Of a stretch of 64,000 bases of DNA, positions 8,108 through 16,385 are shown in pieces. The notes under the pieces were generated by a model that was not told the origin of the DNA, made no database searches, and worked only from the letters and a program-made list of their open reading frames with translations. The stretch is from Tersicoccus mangrovi (GTDB taxonomy: Bacteria; Actinomycetota; Actinomycetes; Actinomycetales; Micrococcaceae), in NCBI RefSeq assembly GCF_036881825.1, contig NZ_JBAJMW010000009.1:62001-126000 (forward strand), written 5' to 3'. The position numbers were made by a program, and so were the translations under genes. The first letter of the stretch is position 1. Each line of letters opens with the position of its first letter.

Positions 8108-8150
8108 ACACAGAACGGCCCGGGCGAATCTCGCCCGGGTCGTTCTGTGT
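8108..8150. terminator. Bidirectional terminator between the GlsB-type gene and the rRNA methyltransferase gene
   Basis: ACACAGAACGGCCCGGGCGA (8108-8127) pairs with 8131-8150 with one mismatch and a 3-nt loop. The genes on both sides converge on it. Confidence 0.8.
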
Positions 8151-8177
8151 CTACCGATGGAATGGTCGGCGCTGGAC

Positions 8178-8209
8178 CTCAGCGGCGCTGTGCCTCAGCG
8201 GCGCTGTGC
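8178..8209. repeat. 16-bp perfect tandem duplication spanning the trmH-family stop codon
   Basis: CTCAGCGGCGCTGTGC is present twice head to tail (8178-8193, 8194-8209). The stop codon of the methyltransferase gene (8197-8195) lies in the second copy, so the duplication did not change the protein. Confidence 0.9.
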
Positions 8210-9130
8210 GCGGGCCGAGGCGTAGAGGCACACCGTGGCCGCCGTCCCGACGTTCAGGCTCTCTGCGGCCCCGTAGACGGGCACACGCACGCGGGCGTCC
8301 GCGGCCGCCCGTTCGTCCTCGGCCAGACCATGCGCCTCGTTGCCGAAGAGCCACGCGGTGGGATTCTCGAGCCGGGGACCGGGGTCCTCCCCCGCCGCCG
8401 GCTCCATGGACGACACGGCACGCCCCAACCGGCGGGCGGCTGATGCGTCCTGCAGCGCGTCCAGGTCCGCGGTGCCGTACCCGTCGGCGGCGAGCACGGC
8501 GACCCCCGCGTCCCGGAGCCGGCCGGCGAGGTCGGTGAACGGGACGCCGAGCACGACGGGCAGGTGGAAGAGGGAACCGACGGTCGAGCGGACCGCCTTC
8601 GGGTTGTACAGGTCGACGCTGCCGTGGGTGAGGATCACCGCGTCCGCTCCGGCCGAGTCGGCGGCGCGCAGGATGGTGCCGGCGTTGCCGGGGTCCCGCA
8701 CCTGGCACAGGACGGCGACGAGGCGCGGCGAGGCGGCGAGGACGTCGTCGAGGGTGACGTCGACCATCCGGCACACGGCCACGACACCCTGCGGCGTGAC
8801 CGTGTCGCTCATGGCGGCCAGCACGTCCGGCGTCACCCGGCGCAGGATCACGCCGTCGGCGGGCTCGGCCAGCTCGGGGTGGCGAGTCAGGGCCTCGTCG
8901 GTGGCGAAGACCTGGTCCACGGTCGGCGTCCCGGCCCGGTGCCGGCGCAGGGCTTCCCGGACCGCCTGCGGGCCCTCGGCGAGGAACGCACCACGCTTCG
9001 AACGCGCGGAGCGCCCGGCCAGGCGCGCCACGTCCTTGACCCGGTCTGCTCCGGGGTGGGACATGACGGCGCTGTCCGGGCGCTCCGTCAGCGGGTGCTC
9101 CGTCAGCGGGGACGAGGGACGACCCGGCAT
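8195..9130 (-). CDS. TrmH/SpoU-family RNA 2'-O-methyltransferase
   Basis: 311 residues. The N-terminal substrate-binding part begins at HPGADRVKDVARLAGRSAR and includes FLAEGPQAVREAL. The SPOUT knot carries LCQVRDPGNAGTILRAADS (motif 1), LFGNEAHGLA (motif 2) and VPVYGAAESLNVGTAATVCLY (motif 3), which bind SAM and form the active dimer. Likely target is 23S rRNA; the exact nucleotide cannot be read. The ATG at 9130 has GGGAG upstream; homologues often begin near the second Met at 9064, an alternative. It follows rplT by 38 bp and is probably cotranscribed with infC-rpmI-rplT. Confidence 0.85.
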   Translation of the reverse strand: MPGRPSSPLTEHPLTERPDSAVMSHPGADRVKDVARLAGRSARSKRGAFLAEGPQAVREALRRHRAGTPTVDQVFATDEALTRHPELAEPADGVILRRVTPDVLAAMSDTVTPQGVVAVCRMVDVTLDDVLAASPRLVAVLCQVRDPGNAGTILRAADSAGADAVILTHGSVDLYNPKAVRSTVGSLFHLPVVLGVPFTDLAGRLRDAGVAVLAADGYGTADLDALQDASAARRLGRAVSSMEPAAGEDPGPRLENPTAWLFGNEAHGLAEDERAAADARVRVPVYGAAESLNVGTAATVCLYASARAQRR

Positions 9131-9168
9131 GGTGCCGGGCTCCCGTTCCGCCCGCGAGATGGTGATCC

Positions 9169-9555
9169 TCAGGCCGCGGTGGCGGGCGCCGAGGTGTCGG
9201 CCGGGAGGGCGTCCTTGGCGAGCACGACGAGCGCGGTGAAAGCGGCCTCGTCGTTCACGGCGAGCTCGGCGAGCATGCGGCGGTCGACCTCGATCTCGGC
9301 CAGGCGCAGGCCCTGGATGAACCGGTTGTAGGTGATGCCGTTCGCGCGGGCCGCAGCGTTGATGCGCTGGATCCACAGCCGGCGGAAGTCACCCTTCCGG
9401 GCACGACGGTCCCGGTAGCTGTAGGTGAACGACTTGGTGACCTGCTCCTTGGCCTTGCGGTACAGGCGCGACCGCTGACCGCGGTAGCCGCTCGCCCGGT
9501 CCAGGGTCTCCCGGCGCTTCTTGTGGGCGTTGACCGCCCGCTTCACACGTGCCAC
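9169..9555 (-). CDS. rplT: 50S ribosomal protein L20
   Basis: 128 residues, starting GTG at 9555 with AAGGAG 7 nt upstream. The whole L20 family is visible: ARVKRAVNAHKKRRETLDRA, the RRARKGDFRRLWIQRINAAAR block and GITYNRFIQGL. It is essential for early assembly of the 50S subunit and binds 23S rRNA. The C-terminus has about 10 extra residues rich in Ala and Pro compared with the usual 117-119. It is third in the infC-rpmI-rplT operon. Confidence 0.98.
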   Translation of the reverse strand: MARVKRAVNAHKKRRETLDRASGYRGQRSRLYRKAKEQVTKSFTYSYRDRRARKGDFRRLWIQRINAAARANGITYNRFIQGLRLAEIEVDRRMLAELAVNDEAAFTALVVLAKDALPADTSAPATAA

Positions 9556-9625
9556 GTGTCTACTCCTTCATTCAGGTGACGGGGCGAAGCCCGTCGGAAT
9601 TCGTCTGTCGAGCGGGTCTCTGAAC

Positions 9626-9820
9626 TCAGAGACCCAGCATCCGCTTGATGGTCTTGCGATCCGCAGCCGACACGTCCTTGTCCATGGACAGGCGGCGGGT
9701 CAGGGTGCTGGGCTTGCGCTCGAAGTTGTGGCGCATGCTGGACTGCTGGCGGCGCAGCTTGCCGCTGCCGGTGACCTTGAATCGCTTCTTGGCCCCGCTG
9801 TGGGTCTTCTGCTTCGGCAT
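9626..9820 (-). CDS. rpmI: 50S ribosomal protein L35
   Basis: 64 residues, the normal family length. The start PKQKTHSGAKKRFKVTGSGK is the L35 signature, and a basic middle region follows. It has GGAG 7 nt before the ATG. It lies between infC and rplT as in nearly all bacteria, 108 bp after infC and 70 bp before rplT. Confidence 0.98.
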   Translation of the reverse strand: MPKQKTHSGAKKRFKVTGSGKLRRQQSSMRHNFERKPSTLTRRLSMDKDVSAADRKTIKRMLGL

Positions 9821-9928
9821 CTGCCGTCTCCGTTCTTCCTGGGCCGCGACGCGGTCGCGACGTGTTCGTCGGGTCCGGTCAGGACCCGTTCGTGCGTGGC
9901 CCGGCGGTGTCGCCGGGCGGGGTGGTGG

Positions 9929-10990
9929 CTACTTCCGCCCGCCCGGCTTGGGGCCGGGCTTCGGGGCCGACGGCCGGGGGGCTCCCGGCTTCGGCGCGGC
10001 AGGCTTGGGCGTCGCGGTGCCGGCCGGTGCGACTGGTCGCGGCGTGGCGGCAGGCCGCGGGGCCGCAGCCGGAGCGGCCGCTGGCTTCGGTGCGGCGACG
10101 GGCCTCGACGTCGCCGGCTTCGGCGCAGCCTGCTTCGGTGCCGCGGCGGGGCGCGAACTCGAGGCCGGTCGGGACGAGGCCGCAGCCGGCTTGCGCTCGA
10201 CAGCGGTCTCCCGCGGCTGAGCCGGCGCCGCCGTCTCGACCGGAGCCGACTCCGCAGCCGTCGCCTCGACCGGAGCGGTCTCGACAGCAGGCGTCTCGAC
10301 CGGAGCCGCAGCGGTCGCCTCGACCGTGTCGCTCTCGGCGGCCGGGACCGCACCGGCGGTCCGCAGCGCGTCACCGATGCTCTGCGTCATCGGGGCCTGC
10401 TCGCTCGTGTCGACGCGCTCGTCCGGACGCCGCTTCGACTCGCGACGCTCCTCACGCTGCGCGGCGCGGCGCTGGTCGGCCTTGTTCTTGAGCGGGCCGA
10501 TGACCATGACCATGTTGCGTCCGTCGATGCGGGGCGTCGACTCGACGGTGCCGACCTCGGCGACGTCCGTCGCGAGCCGGTCCAGCAGCCGGATGCCCAT
10601 CTCGGGGCGCTGCTGCTCACGGCCGCGGAACTGGATCATGGCCTTGACCTTGTCACCGGCGCCGAGGAAGCGGAGGGCGTGGCCGACCTTGGTCTCGTAG
10701 TCGTGCTTGTCGATCTTGAGCCGGAACCGGATCTCCTTGAGCACGGTGTTGGTCTGGTTCTTGCGCGCCTCGCGCGCCTTCACCGCCGCCTCGTACTTGT
10801 ACTTGCCGAAGTCCATCAGTTTGCACACAGGCGGTTTGGCCTGCGGCGCCACCTCGACCAGATCGAGGTCGGACTCTGCGGCCAGTCGAAGGGCGTCCTC
10901 GATACGGACGATGCCCACCTGCTCACCGGCAGGCCCGACGAGCCGCACCTCGGGGACGCGGATACGATCATTGATTCGGGGATCGCTAAT
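9929..10990 (-). CDS. infC: Translation initiation factor IF-3 with AUU start codon and long Ala/Pro-rich tail
   Basis: 353 residues. The conserved IF3 N-terminus SDPRINDRIRVPEVRLVG is only recovered if translation begins at ATT (10990-10988), which follows GGAG by 6 nt; a GTG start at 10948 would remove this conserved part. An AUU start is the known basis of infC autoregulation in Escherichia coli, because IF3 itself rejects non-standard starts. The N-domain, linker and C-domain (KEIRFRLKIDKHDYETK, MVMVIGPLKNK) end near residue 180. The remaining about 150 residues are a low-complexity tail of Ala, Pro, Lys, Thr and Glu, much longer than in standard IF3. First gene of the operon with rpmI and rplT. 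Confidence 0.95.
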   Translation of the reverse strand: MSDPRINDRIRVPEVRLVGPAGEQVGIVRIEDALRLAAESDLDLVEVAPQAKPPVCKLMDFGKYKYEAAVKAREARKNQTNTVLKEIRFRLKIDKHDYETKVGHALRFLGAGDKVKAMIQFRGREQQRPEMGIRLLDRLATDVAEVGTVESTPRIDGRNMVMVIGPLKNKADQRRAAQREERRESKRRPDERVDTSEQAPMTQSIGDALRTAGAVPAAESDTVEATAAAPVETPAVETAPVEATAAESAPVETAAPAQPRETAVERKPAAASSRPASSSRPAAAPKQAAPKPATSRPVAAPKPAAAPAAAPRPAATPRPVAPAGTATPKPAAPKPGAPRPSAPKPGPKPGGRK

Positions 10991-11312
10991 GTGTTGCTCC
11001 TGTGGTCGGTTGTCGATTCACGCCACGAGGGCGTGAGGACCGCACACACACGAAAAGCCTCCGTCTGCATGTGCACACGGAGGCTTCTTCGAACGACGGC
11101 GGAACCACGCGAGGGAACGACGAACCGGCACGCCGGCGCACACGCCGAACGACGACGTCGCACCCTGCCGAGATCCTCAGGATCCTGGGTGTGGTACCCG
11201 ACCGAGACCCGGCGGCCGCAGTCATGAAGACGAGCCGTCGCGGGTGGGAGAAGCCTCCGCTTGCAATCGACCCGCGCATGGCGAGCCGGTGGTCTGTGCC
11301 AAGCTTACCATC
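10991..11312 (-). promoter_or_regulatory. infC leader / divergent intergenic region
   Basis: 322 bp without a supportable gene. It holds the AGGAG ribosome site of infC, a strong hairpin (listed separately) and, next to the divergent DUF1844 gene, TAAGCT on the minus strand near 11309-11304. If that is the infC -10, the leader is about 310 nt, long enough for attenuation control. This is inference. Confidence 0.4.
11055..11086 (-). terminator. Hairpin in the infC leader, possible attenuator
   Basis: On the minus strand AAGCCTCCG (11086-11078) pairs perfectly with CGGAGGCTT (11063-11055) around a 14-nt loop and is followed by a short T run (TTTT). It sits about 65 nt before the AUU start of infC. 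Such a structure upstream of an infC operon fits premature termination or antitermination control, but no competing structure was worked out. Confidence 0.6.
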
Positions 11313-11759
11313 ATGAGCTTTCCCGACCCGAATCCCTCCACGCCCCCCGCACACGATCACGGCGACAGCTACGTCTTCTCCCCCGACGCCAGCACGCAGG
11401 ACGCTGCCGGCGGCGACCAGACCGCCCAGGTGCAGCAGCAGATGCGCGACATCGCCGAGGTGCCCGCCGTCGAGGTGATCACGACCGCGGCCGTGCACCT
11501 GATGAGTGCCGCCGCCGTCAAGTGCGGTCTGGCGGAGGGACCGGACGCCGCGGAGCTGACCGACCTGGACGAGGCGCGGAAGCTGATCACGGCGCTGGCC
11601 GGATTCGTGACGGCGGCGGCCCCGGAGATCGGCAGCCAGCACGCCGGACCGTTGCGCGACGGCCTGCGGTCGCTGCAGCTGGCCTTCCGTGAGGCGTCCG
11701 CCATCCCCGACAAGCCCGGTCAGGGCCCCGGCGAGAAGTACACCGGCCCCGTCAACTGA
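11313..11759 (+). CDS. DUF1844 domain protein
   Basis: 148 residues. An acidic, low-complexity N-terminus of about 45 residues precedes the DUF1844 core (RDIAEVPAVEVITTAAVHLMSAAAVKCGLAEG, then DLDEARKLITALAGFV). It is soluble and has no known function, but is regularly found divergent from infC in Micrococcales, as here. No obvious ribosome site precedes the ATG at 11313; TTACCAT lies directly before it. Confidence 0.8.
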   Translation: MSFPDPNPSTPPAHDHGDSYVFSPDASTQDAAGGDQTAQVQQQMRDIAEVPAVEVITTAAVHLMSAAAVKCGLAEGPDAAELTDLDEARKLITALAGFVTAAAPEIGSQHAGPLRDGLRSLQLAFREASAIPDKPGQGPGEKYTGPVN

Positions 11760-11835
11760 CGAGGGCCCGGCTCGACCGCCCGGGGCGCGACCACACGAGG
11801 CCGCTCCGGGCGCGAGCTCTCGGCGCGGAGAGGGC

Positions 11836-13158
11836 TCAGGCCCGGCGACGTGCCCGGGCGCGGCCGCCCACGAGGCCGAGGCCGACCAGCGCGAGCAGCA
11901 GCGCCACCCCGCCGGCACCGACGAACCCGGCTCCGGGACCGAAGACGTCGATCGCGATGCCGATCGTCGGCGACCCGATGGCGCTACCGGCAGTCAGGGC
12001 CGAGCCGTACCACCCCATCGCCTGACCCCGCCGGGCCTCCCCCACCAGGTCCGCGACCCGCTCGCTGCACGCCGTCAGGGTCGGAGCGCACAGCAGCCCC
12101 GGCGGGATGGCCAGCAGGCCGAGGGTCAGCGGATCGGTGGCCAGCACCATCGGGATCGTCAGCAGACTCATCCCGGCGAGCAGGAGCAGTGGCGGGACGG
12201 GCCGGTCCAGGACGCCGTAGACGAGTCCACCGGCCACCGACGCGAGGCACCAGAAGAGGAAGACCAGTCCGAGCGAGTCGACCTGATCGGAGCCGCGGAG
12301 CACCGCGACGAAGCTGACGTCGCTGCCCGAGAGCAGCAGCCCGACCGCGGCGGCGGCCCCGAGGACGGCGCCCACCGCCGGCGTGATCCAGGCCATCCGC
12401 CGCCCGGGACGTCCCAGGACCGGCAGCGACGACGTCACGAGCGGCAGGGACGAGGTGACGGCGTCGGTGGCGGAGGCGATCTCGGCGGGCGCGAGCGTCT
12501 CGACCGCCTCGGCGTCCTGTCGCCGGTTCCGCTCGCCGGCCGCCGCATCGTCGCGGGTGCCGAGCTGACTGGACCGGGTGGGCGGGTCGAACCACATGAG
12601 CAGCACCCCGGCCAGCGCCGAGCACACGCCGACGAGGACGAGGCCCGTCTGGGTGTGCAGCGTCGTCGCGAGCAGGACGCCGGTCGCGGGCCCGACGATG
12701 AACACCAGCTCGGTCGCCATCGAGTCGACGGCGAAGGCGGTACGGCGCTGGTCCTCGGCCACGAGCACGGCGAGGGACTGGCGGACGACGGAGAACACGG
12801 GCAGCGCGAACAGCCCGCCGAGGACGGCCGCCGGGATCAGCAGCTCGTACGGCAGGAACGGGGCGATCGACCAGATCACGGCCTCGGCCACGACGGACGG
12901 CAGCAGGGCGCGACGCAGGCCGACGGTGTCGACGCGGTGCCCGCGCCAGGGGGCGCCGACGGCCAGGCCGAGGGTGATCGCGGTGGCGACGATGCCGGCG
13001 GCGGTGTAGCCGCGGGACAGCGCGTCGACCACGTGCAGGGTCAGCAGCACGCCGGCGGCGGCGTGCGGGACGCGAGCGAGCATGCCCACGAGCAGCAGCC
13101 GGCGGATCGGGGGCTGCGACAGCAGGGTACCGTACCGGGCGAACGTCGTCGTCCTCAT
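11836..13158 (-). CDS. MFS transporter
   Basis: 440 residues with about 12 hydrophobic segments split by a polar central loop (about residues 195-245) rich in Arg, Asp and Ala. SRGYTAAGIVATAITLGLAVGAPWRGHRVD and RRALLPSVVAEAVIWSIAPF belong to the first half, and VADLVGEARRGQAMGWYGSALTAGSAIGSP to the second. The substrate is unknown. It lies between sseB and infC, 45 bp after sseB on the same strand, so it may be cotranscribed with the histidine genes. The 5' end shows a local repeat of GACGACGTTCGC across the start codon. Confidence 0.82.
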   Translation of the reverse strand: MRTTTFARYGTLLSQPPIRRLLLVGMLARVPHAAAGVLLTLHVVDALSRGYTAAGIVATAITLGLAVGAPWRGHRVDTVGLRRALLPSVVAEAVIWSIAPFLPYELLIPAAVLGGLFALPVFSVVRQSLAVLVAEDQRRTAFAVDSMATELVFIVGPATGVLLATTLHTQTGLVLVGVCSALAGVLLMWFDPPTRSSQLGTRDDAAAGERNRRQDAEAVETLAPAEIASATDAVTSSLPLVTSSLPVLGRPGRRMAWITPAVGAVLGAAAAVGLLLSGSDVSFVAVLRGSDQVDSLGLVFLFWCLASVAGGLVYGVLDRPVPPLLLLAGMSLLTIPMVLATDPLTLGLLAIPPGLLCAPTLTACSERVADLVGEARRGQAMGWYGSALTAGSAIGSPTIGIAIDVFGPGAGFVGAGGVALLLALVGLGLVGGRARARRRA

Positions 13159-13203
13159 CGCGAACGTCGTCCTGTCCTCTCATCCCGGGCTCGACGGCGC
13201 GGG

Positions 13204-14055
13204 TCAGGCGGGAGCGGCCACGATCCGCATCTCGATGGAATCGACGCCGTCGGCGAACACGGGGTCGGCGGCCAGGCGCTCCTGGATGCGACGCACGACG
13301 GCGTCGAGTTCGTGTCGGTCGAGACCGGAGCGCAGGGTGAGACCGATGCGCAGCTCCGGGCCGGGACCGCCTCCGGCGATCCGGGCCCCGTTCCGGTCGG
13401 CGCTGACCACGCCCCGGCCCGCCGCGCAGTCGACCTGCAGGACGGCGGGCTCGCTCACTGTAACACCGCGTGCGGCGGCGGCGACGGCGGGGTCGGCGTA
13501 CGACGGCGTCCAGGGCTTCTGCTGCGCGAGGGCCCACAGTGCGGGCCGCCGGACCACGAAGCTGACGGCGCCGCCGGGGTCGAGCACCATCAGCTGGGCG
13601 TCCTCGGCGGCCGCGGACAGGGCGGCGCGCGGTGCCCAGGTGGGGATCGGCCTCGCGTCGGGGTGCCAGGCGCGCAACGCGTCGACGGACGTGAAGACCG
13701 GCAGCGCGGTGCGGCCGTCGGGCGCGGCAATGGTCACCAGCGACAGGTCGGCCTCCTTGTCGGAGACCGGGACCGGATCGTTCGCGTCCCCGGCGACGCT
13801 GGCGATCAGCGGCACGAAGATCCGGGCGTCCCGCAGCGCGTCGACGACGGCGGCCTCCCCGGCGCGGCCGGCACGGAGGGCGTCCAGGGCCGCGGCCACG
13901 CGGGCGTCGGCGAGGCCGTCGTCACCGGCGTGTTCCGCGGTCGCGGGGACGGATCCGGCGAGGTCGCGCCCGGCCCAGGGCACACCGGCCGAGTCGGCGG
14001 GCCCACCGGCGGCGTCCAGCAGCGCCCGGATGTGCCCGGGCAGCTCACGGCTCAC
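13204..14055 (-). CDS. SseB family protein
   Basis: 283 residues. The SseB-like N-terminal domain shows DALRDARIFVPLIA, LSLVTIAAPDGRTALPVFTSVDALRAWHPDARPIP and AAEDAQLMVLDPGG, followed by a second region (DCAAGRGVVSADRN...LRSGLDRHELDAVVRRIQERLAADP) typical of the actinobacterial forms next to hisA. The biochemical role is unknown. The GTG start at 14055 overlaps the hisA stop (GTGA), so the genes are translationally coupled. The SseB gene follows hisA in many actinobacteria. Confidence 0.82.
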   Translation of the reverse strand: MSRELPGHIRALLDAAGGPADSAGVPWAGRDLAGSVPATAEHAGDDGLADARVAAALDALRAGRAGEAAVVDALRDARIFVPLIASVAGDANDPVPVSDKEADLSLVTIAAPDGRTALPVFTSVDALRAWHPDARPIPTWAPRAALSAAAEDAQLMVLDPGGAVSFVVRRPALWALAQQKPWTPSYADPAVAAAARGVTVSEPAVLQVDCAAGRGVVSADRNGARIAGGGPGPELRIGLTLRSGLDRHELDAVVRRIQERLAADPVFADGVDSIEMRIVAAPA

Positions 14056-14840
14056 GGGCGGCCGGCGACGTCCAGCGCCTCGGGCAGCGTGAAGGCGCCC
14101 GCGTACAGCGCCTTGCCCACGATGGCGCCCTCGAGGCCCCGCGGGACGAGGGTGCGCAGCGCCGTCAGGTCGGCGAGGGAGGAGATGCCGCCGGAGGCGA
14201 CGACGGGCTTGCCGGTGCGGGTGATGACCTCGCCGAGCAGGTCGAGGTTGGGTCCGCGCATGGTGCCGTCCTTGGTGACGTCCGTGACGACGTAGCGGGC
14301 GCAGCCGGCGTCCTCGAGCCGGGCCAGCACCTCCCACAGGTCGCCACCCTCGCGGGTCCAGCCGCGGGCGGCCAGCGTGGTGCCGCGCACGTCGAGGCCG
14401 ACGGCGATCGCGTCGCCGTACTTCTCGATCGCGGCCGCGGTCCATTCCGGGTTCTCGAGGGCGGCGGTGCCGAGGTTGACCCGGGTGGCGCCGAGCTCGA
14501 GGGCCTGGTCGAGGGAGGCGTCGTCGCGGATGCCGCCGGACAGCTCGATCTTCACGTCGAGGTTCTCGACGACCCGGGCCAGCAGGTCCCGGTTGGAGCC
14601 GCGGCCGAAGGCGGCGTCGAGGTCGACGAGGTGCACCCACTCGGCGCCGGCGTCCTGCCACTGCCGGGCGGCGTCGACCGGGTCCCCGTACGCGGTCTCG
14701 CTTCCGGCCTCGCCCTGGACGAGCCGCACGGCCTGCCCGTCGGCGACGTCGACCGCCGGCAGCAGGACCAGCCGGTGCTCGCTCGTGCCGGCCGTCTCGG
14801 CGGGGGCCTCGGCGGCAGGGCCCTCGGGGGTGGTGCTCAT
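14052..14840 (-). CDS. hisA: Phosphoribosyl isomerase A (bifunctional HisA/TrpF, PriA type)
   Basis: 262 residues, a (beta/alpha)8 barrel. It converts ProFAR to PRFAR in histidine synthesis and, in actinobacteria, usually also isomerises phosphoribosylanthranilate for tryptophan. Visible are LLPAVDVADGQAVRLVQGE with catalytic D31, SGGIRDD (101-107), the second catalytic loop TDVTKDGT (186-193) and the phosphate loop ASGGISS. The PriA-type sequence and organism support bifunctionality; no trpF is seen in the window, which proves nothing. An in-frame His/Glu-rich tract without a start codon lies in the 130-bp gap before it. Confidence 0.94.
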   Translation of the reverse strand: MSTTPEGPAAEAPAETAGTSEHRLVLLPAVDVADGQAVRLVQGEAGSETAYGDPVDAARQWQDAGAEWVHLVDLDAAFGRGSNRDLLARVVENLDVKIELSGGIRDDASLDQALELGATRVNLGTAALENPEWTAAAIEKYGDAIAVGLDVRGTTLAARGWTREGGDLWEVLARLEDAGCARYVVTDVTKDGTMRGPNLDLLGEVITRTGKPVVASGGISSLADLTALRTLVPRGLEGAIVGKALYAGAFTLPEALDVAGRP

Positions 14841-14970
14841 GCGTGTCCTCGTCTTCTCCGGCGGATGCCGGTCGTGGTGCTCGTCGTGCTCGTGGTGCTC
14901 GGCGCGCTCGTGGTGCTCGTGGAGGTCGGGGTGCCACAGCGGGCGGGGCGGCTCCCGAGTCCCGCGCCCC
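14841..14970 (-). repeat. CAC/GAG microrepeat between hisH and hisA
   Basis: On the minus strand, 14922-14872 is built of imperfect CACGAGCAC units. Read in the hisA frame it gives a tract of alternating His, Glu and Asp (HEHHERAEHHEHDEHHDRH) that continues without a stop into the hisA ATG. I see no ATG or GTG for it, only a CTG further up, so translation is doubtful. Confidence 0.75.
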
Positions 14971-15609
14971 CTACAGCGTGCCGAGCCAGTTGCTCAGCAG
15001 CTGCGCGCCGGCGTCGGCGGACTTCTCGGGGTGGAACTGGGTGGCCGAGAGCGGGCCGTTCTCCACCGCGGCGATGAACGGGCCGCCGTGCCGGCTCCAC
15101 GTGACGCGCGGCGGCGCCATGGCGGGGATGGTCACGTCGAACGCCCACTCCTGGACCCCGTAGGAGTGCACGAAGTAGAAGCGCTCGTCGGCCAGGCCCG
15201 CGAAGAGGGTGCTGTCGGCGGGGGGTTCGACGGTGTTCCAGCCCATGTGCGGGACGACGTCGGCGGCGAGCCGCTCGACGGTGCCGGGCCACTCCCCCAG
15301 GCCGGCGGTCGGCACGCCGTGCTCGACGCCGCGGTCGAACATCACCTGCATGCCGACGCAGATGCCGAGGACCGGCCGGTTGCCCGCGATCCGCCGCCCG
15401 ATCAGGCGGGGCGCGTCGACCGCCCGCAGGCCGGTCATGACGGCCTCGAACGCGCCGACGCCCGGGACGACGAGGCCCGCGGCCTCGGTCACGTCCGCCG
15501 GGTCGCGGCTGAGGGTGACGTCGGCGCCGACGCGTTCCAGGGCACGCACGGCCGAGCGGATGTTCCCGGATCCGTAGTCCAGGACGGTGACGCTGGGTCT
15601 GCCGCTCAC
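14971..15609 (-). CDS. hisH: Imidazole glycerol phosphate synthase, glutaminase subunit
   Basis: 212 residues, class-I glutamine amidotransferase. The triad is Cys84 (GICVGMQ), His193 and Glu195 (QFHPEKS). It hydrolyses glutamine and channels ammonia to HisF; hisF is not in the window. The N-terminus VTVLDYGSGNIRSAVRAL is standard. The GTG at 15609 overlaps the hisB stop (GTGA, 15609-15606), so it is coupled to hisB. Confidence 0.96.
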   Translation of the reverse strand: MSGRPSVTVLDYGSGNIRSAVRALERVGADVTLSRDPADVTEAAGLVVPGVGAFEAVMTGLRAVDAPRLIGRRIAGNRPVLGICVGMQVMFDRGVEHGVPTAGLGEWPGTVERLAADVVPHMGWNTVEPPADSTLFAGLADERFYFVHSYGVQEWAFDVTIPAMAPPRVTWSRHGGPFIAAVENGPLSATQFHPEKSADAGAQLLSNWLGTL

Positions 15610-16214
15610 AGGGCGCCCTTGGTCGAGGGAATGCCGCTCACCCGCGGGTCGGGCTCGACGGCGACACGCAGCGCGCGGGCGAGCGCCTTGAACTGGGCCT
15701 CGACGATGTGGTGCGGGTCGCGGCCGCCGAGCACCGTCATGTGCAGGCAGATGTGCGCGTGCAGCGCGATGGCCTCCAACACGTGCCGGGTCAGGGAGCC
15801 GGTGAAGTGGCCGCCGATGAGGTGGTACTCCTGGCCGGCGGGCTCGCCGGTGTGCACGAGGTAGGGGCGGCCGGAGATGTCGACGACGGCCCGGGCGAGG
15901 GCTTCGTCCAGCGGCACGGTGGCCTCGCCGAAGCGGCGGATGCCGGCCTTGTCGCCGAGTGCCTCGCGCAGCACCTCGCCGAGCGTGATGGCGACGTCCT
16001 CGACCGTGTGGTGCACGTCGATGTGGGTGTCGCCGCTCGCCTGGACCGTCAGGTCGATCAAGGAGTGCTTGGCCAGCGCGGTCAGCATGTGGTCGTAGAA
16101 CGGCACGGTCGTGTCGATCCGGGCCTCACCCGTGCCGTCGAGGTTGACCTCGACCGTCACGGACGACTCGCTCGTCGTGCGTTCGCGGCGGGCGGTCCGG
16201 GATGGGGTGCTCAT
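15606..16214 (-). CDS. hisB: Imidazoleglycerol-phosphate dehydratase
   Basis: 202 residues, the monofunctional IGPD of actinobacteria without the histidinol phosphatase domain. Metal-binding motifs are HxDVHHTVED (DTHIDVHHTVED) and the repeated HHIVEAQFKALARAL. The N-terminus RTTSESSVTVEVNLDGTGEARIDTT-like region is typical. It acts in the seventh step of histidine synthesis. It is separated from hisC by 171 bp in which I see no gene or clear promoter. Confidence 0.96.
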   Translation of the reverse strand: MSTPSRTARRERTTSESSVTVEVNLDGTGEARIDTTVPFYDHMLTALAKHSLIDLTVQASGDTHIDVHHTVEDVAITLGEVLREALGDKAGIRRFGEATVPLDEALARAVVDISGRPYLVHTGEPAGQEYHLIGGHFTGSLTRHVLEAIALHAHICLHMTVLGGRDPHHIVEAQFKALARALRVAVEPDPRVSGIPSTKGAL

Positions 16215-16385
16215 GGCAGTCCTTCGTGGTCACGCAGATGGTGACGGGGTCGGAGGGGACGGGTCGAGTCTAGCGAGCGGTCCCGCGGACACTCCGTGGA
16301 GCCTGGGCCGGCAGTGTCGGTCGATATCGGGCGACGCCCTCGCACCGTGCCGGTGCGGGTGGCCGGGCTGGCCGGGCTCCCGTGG

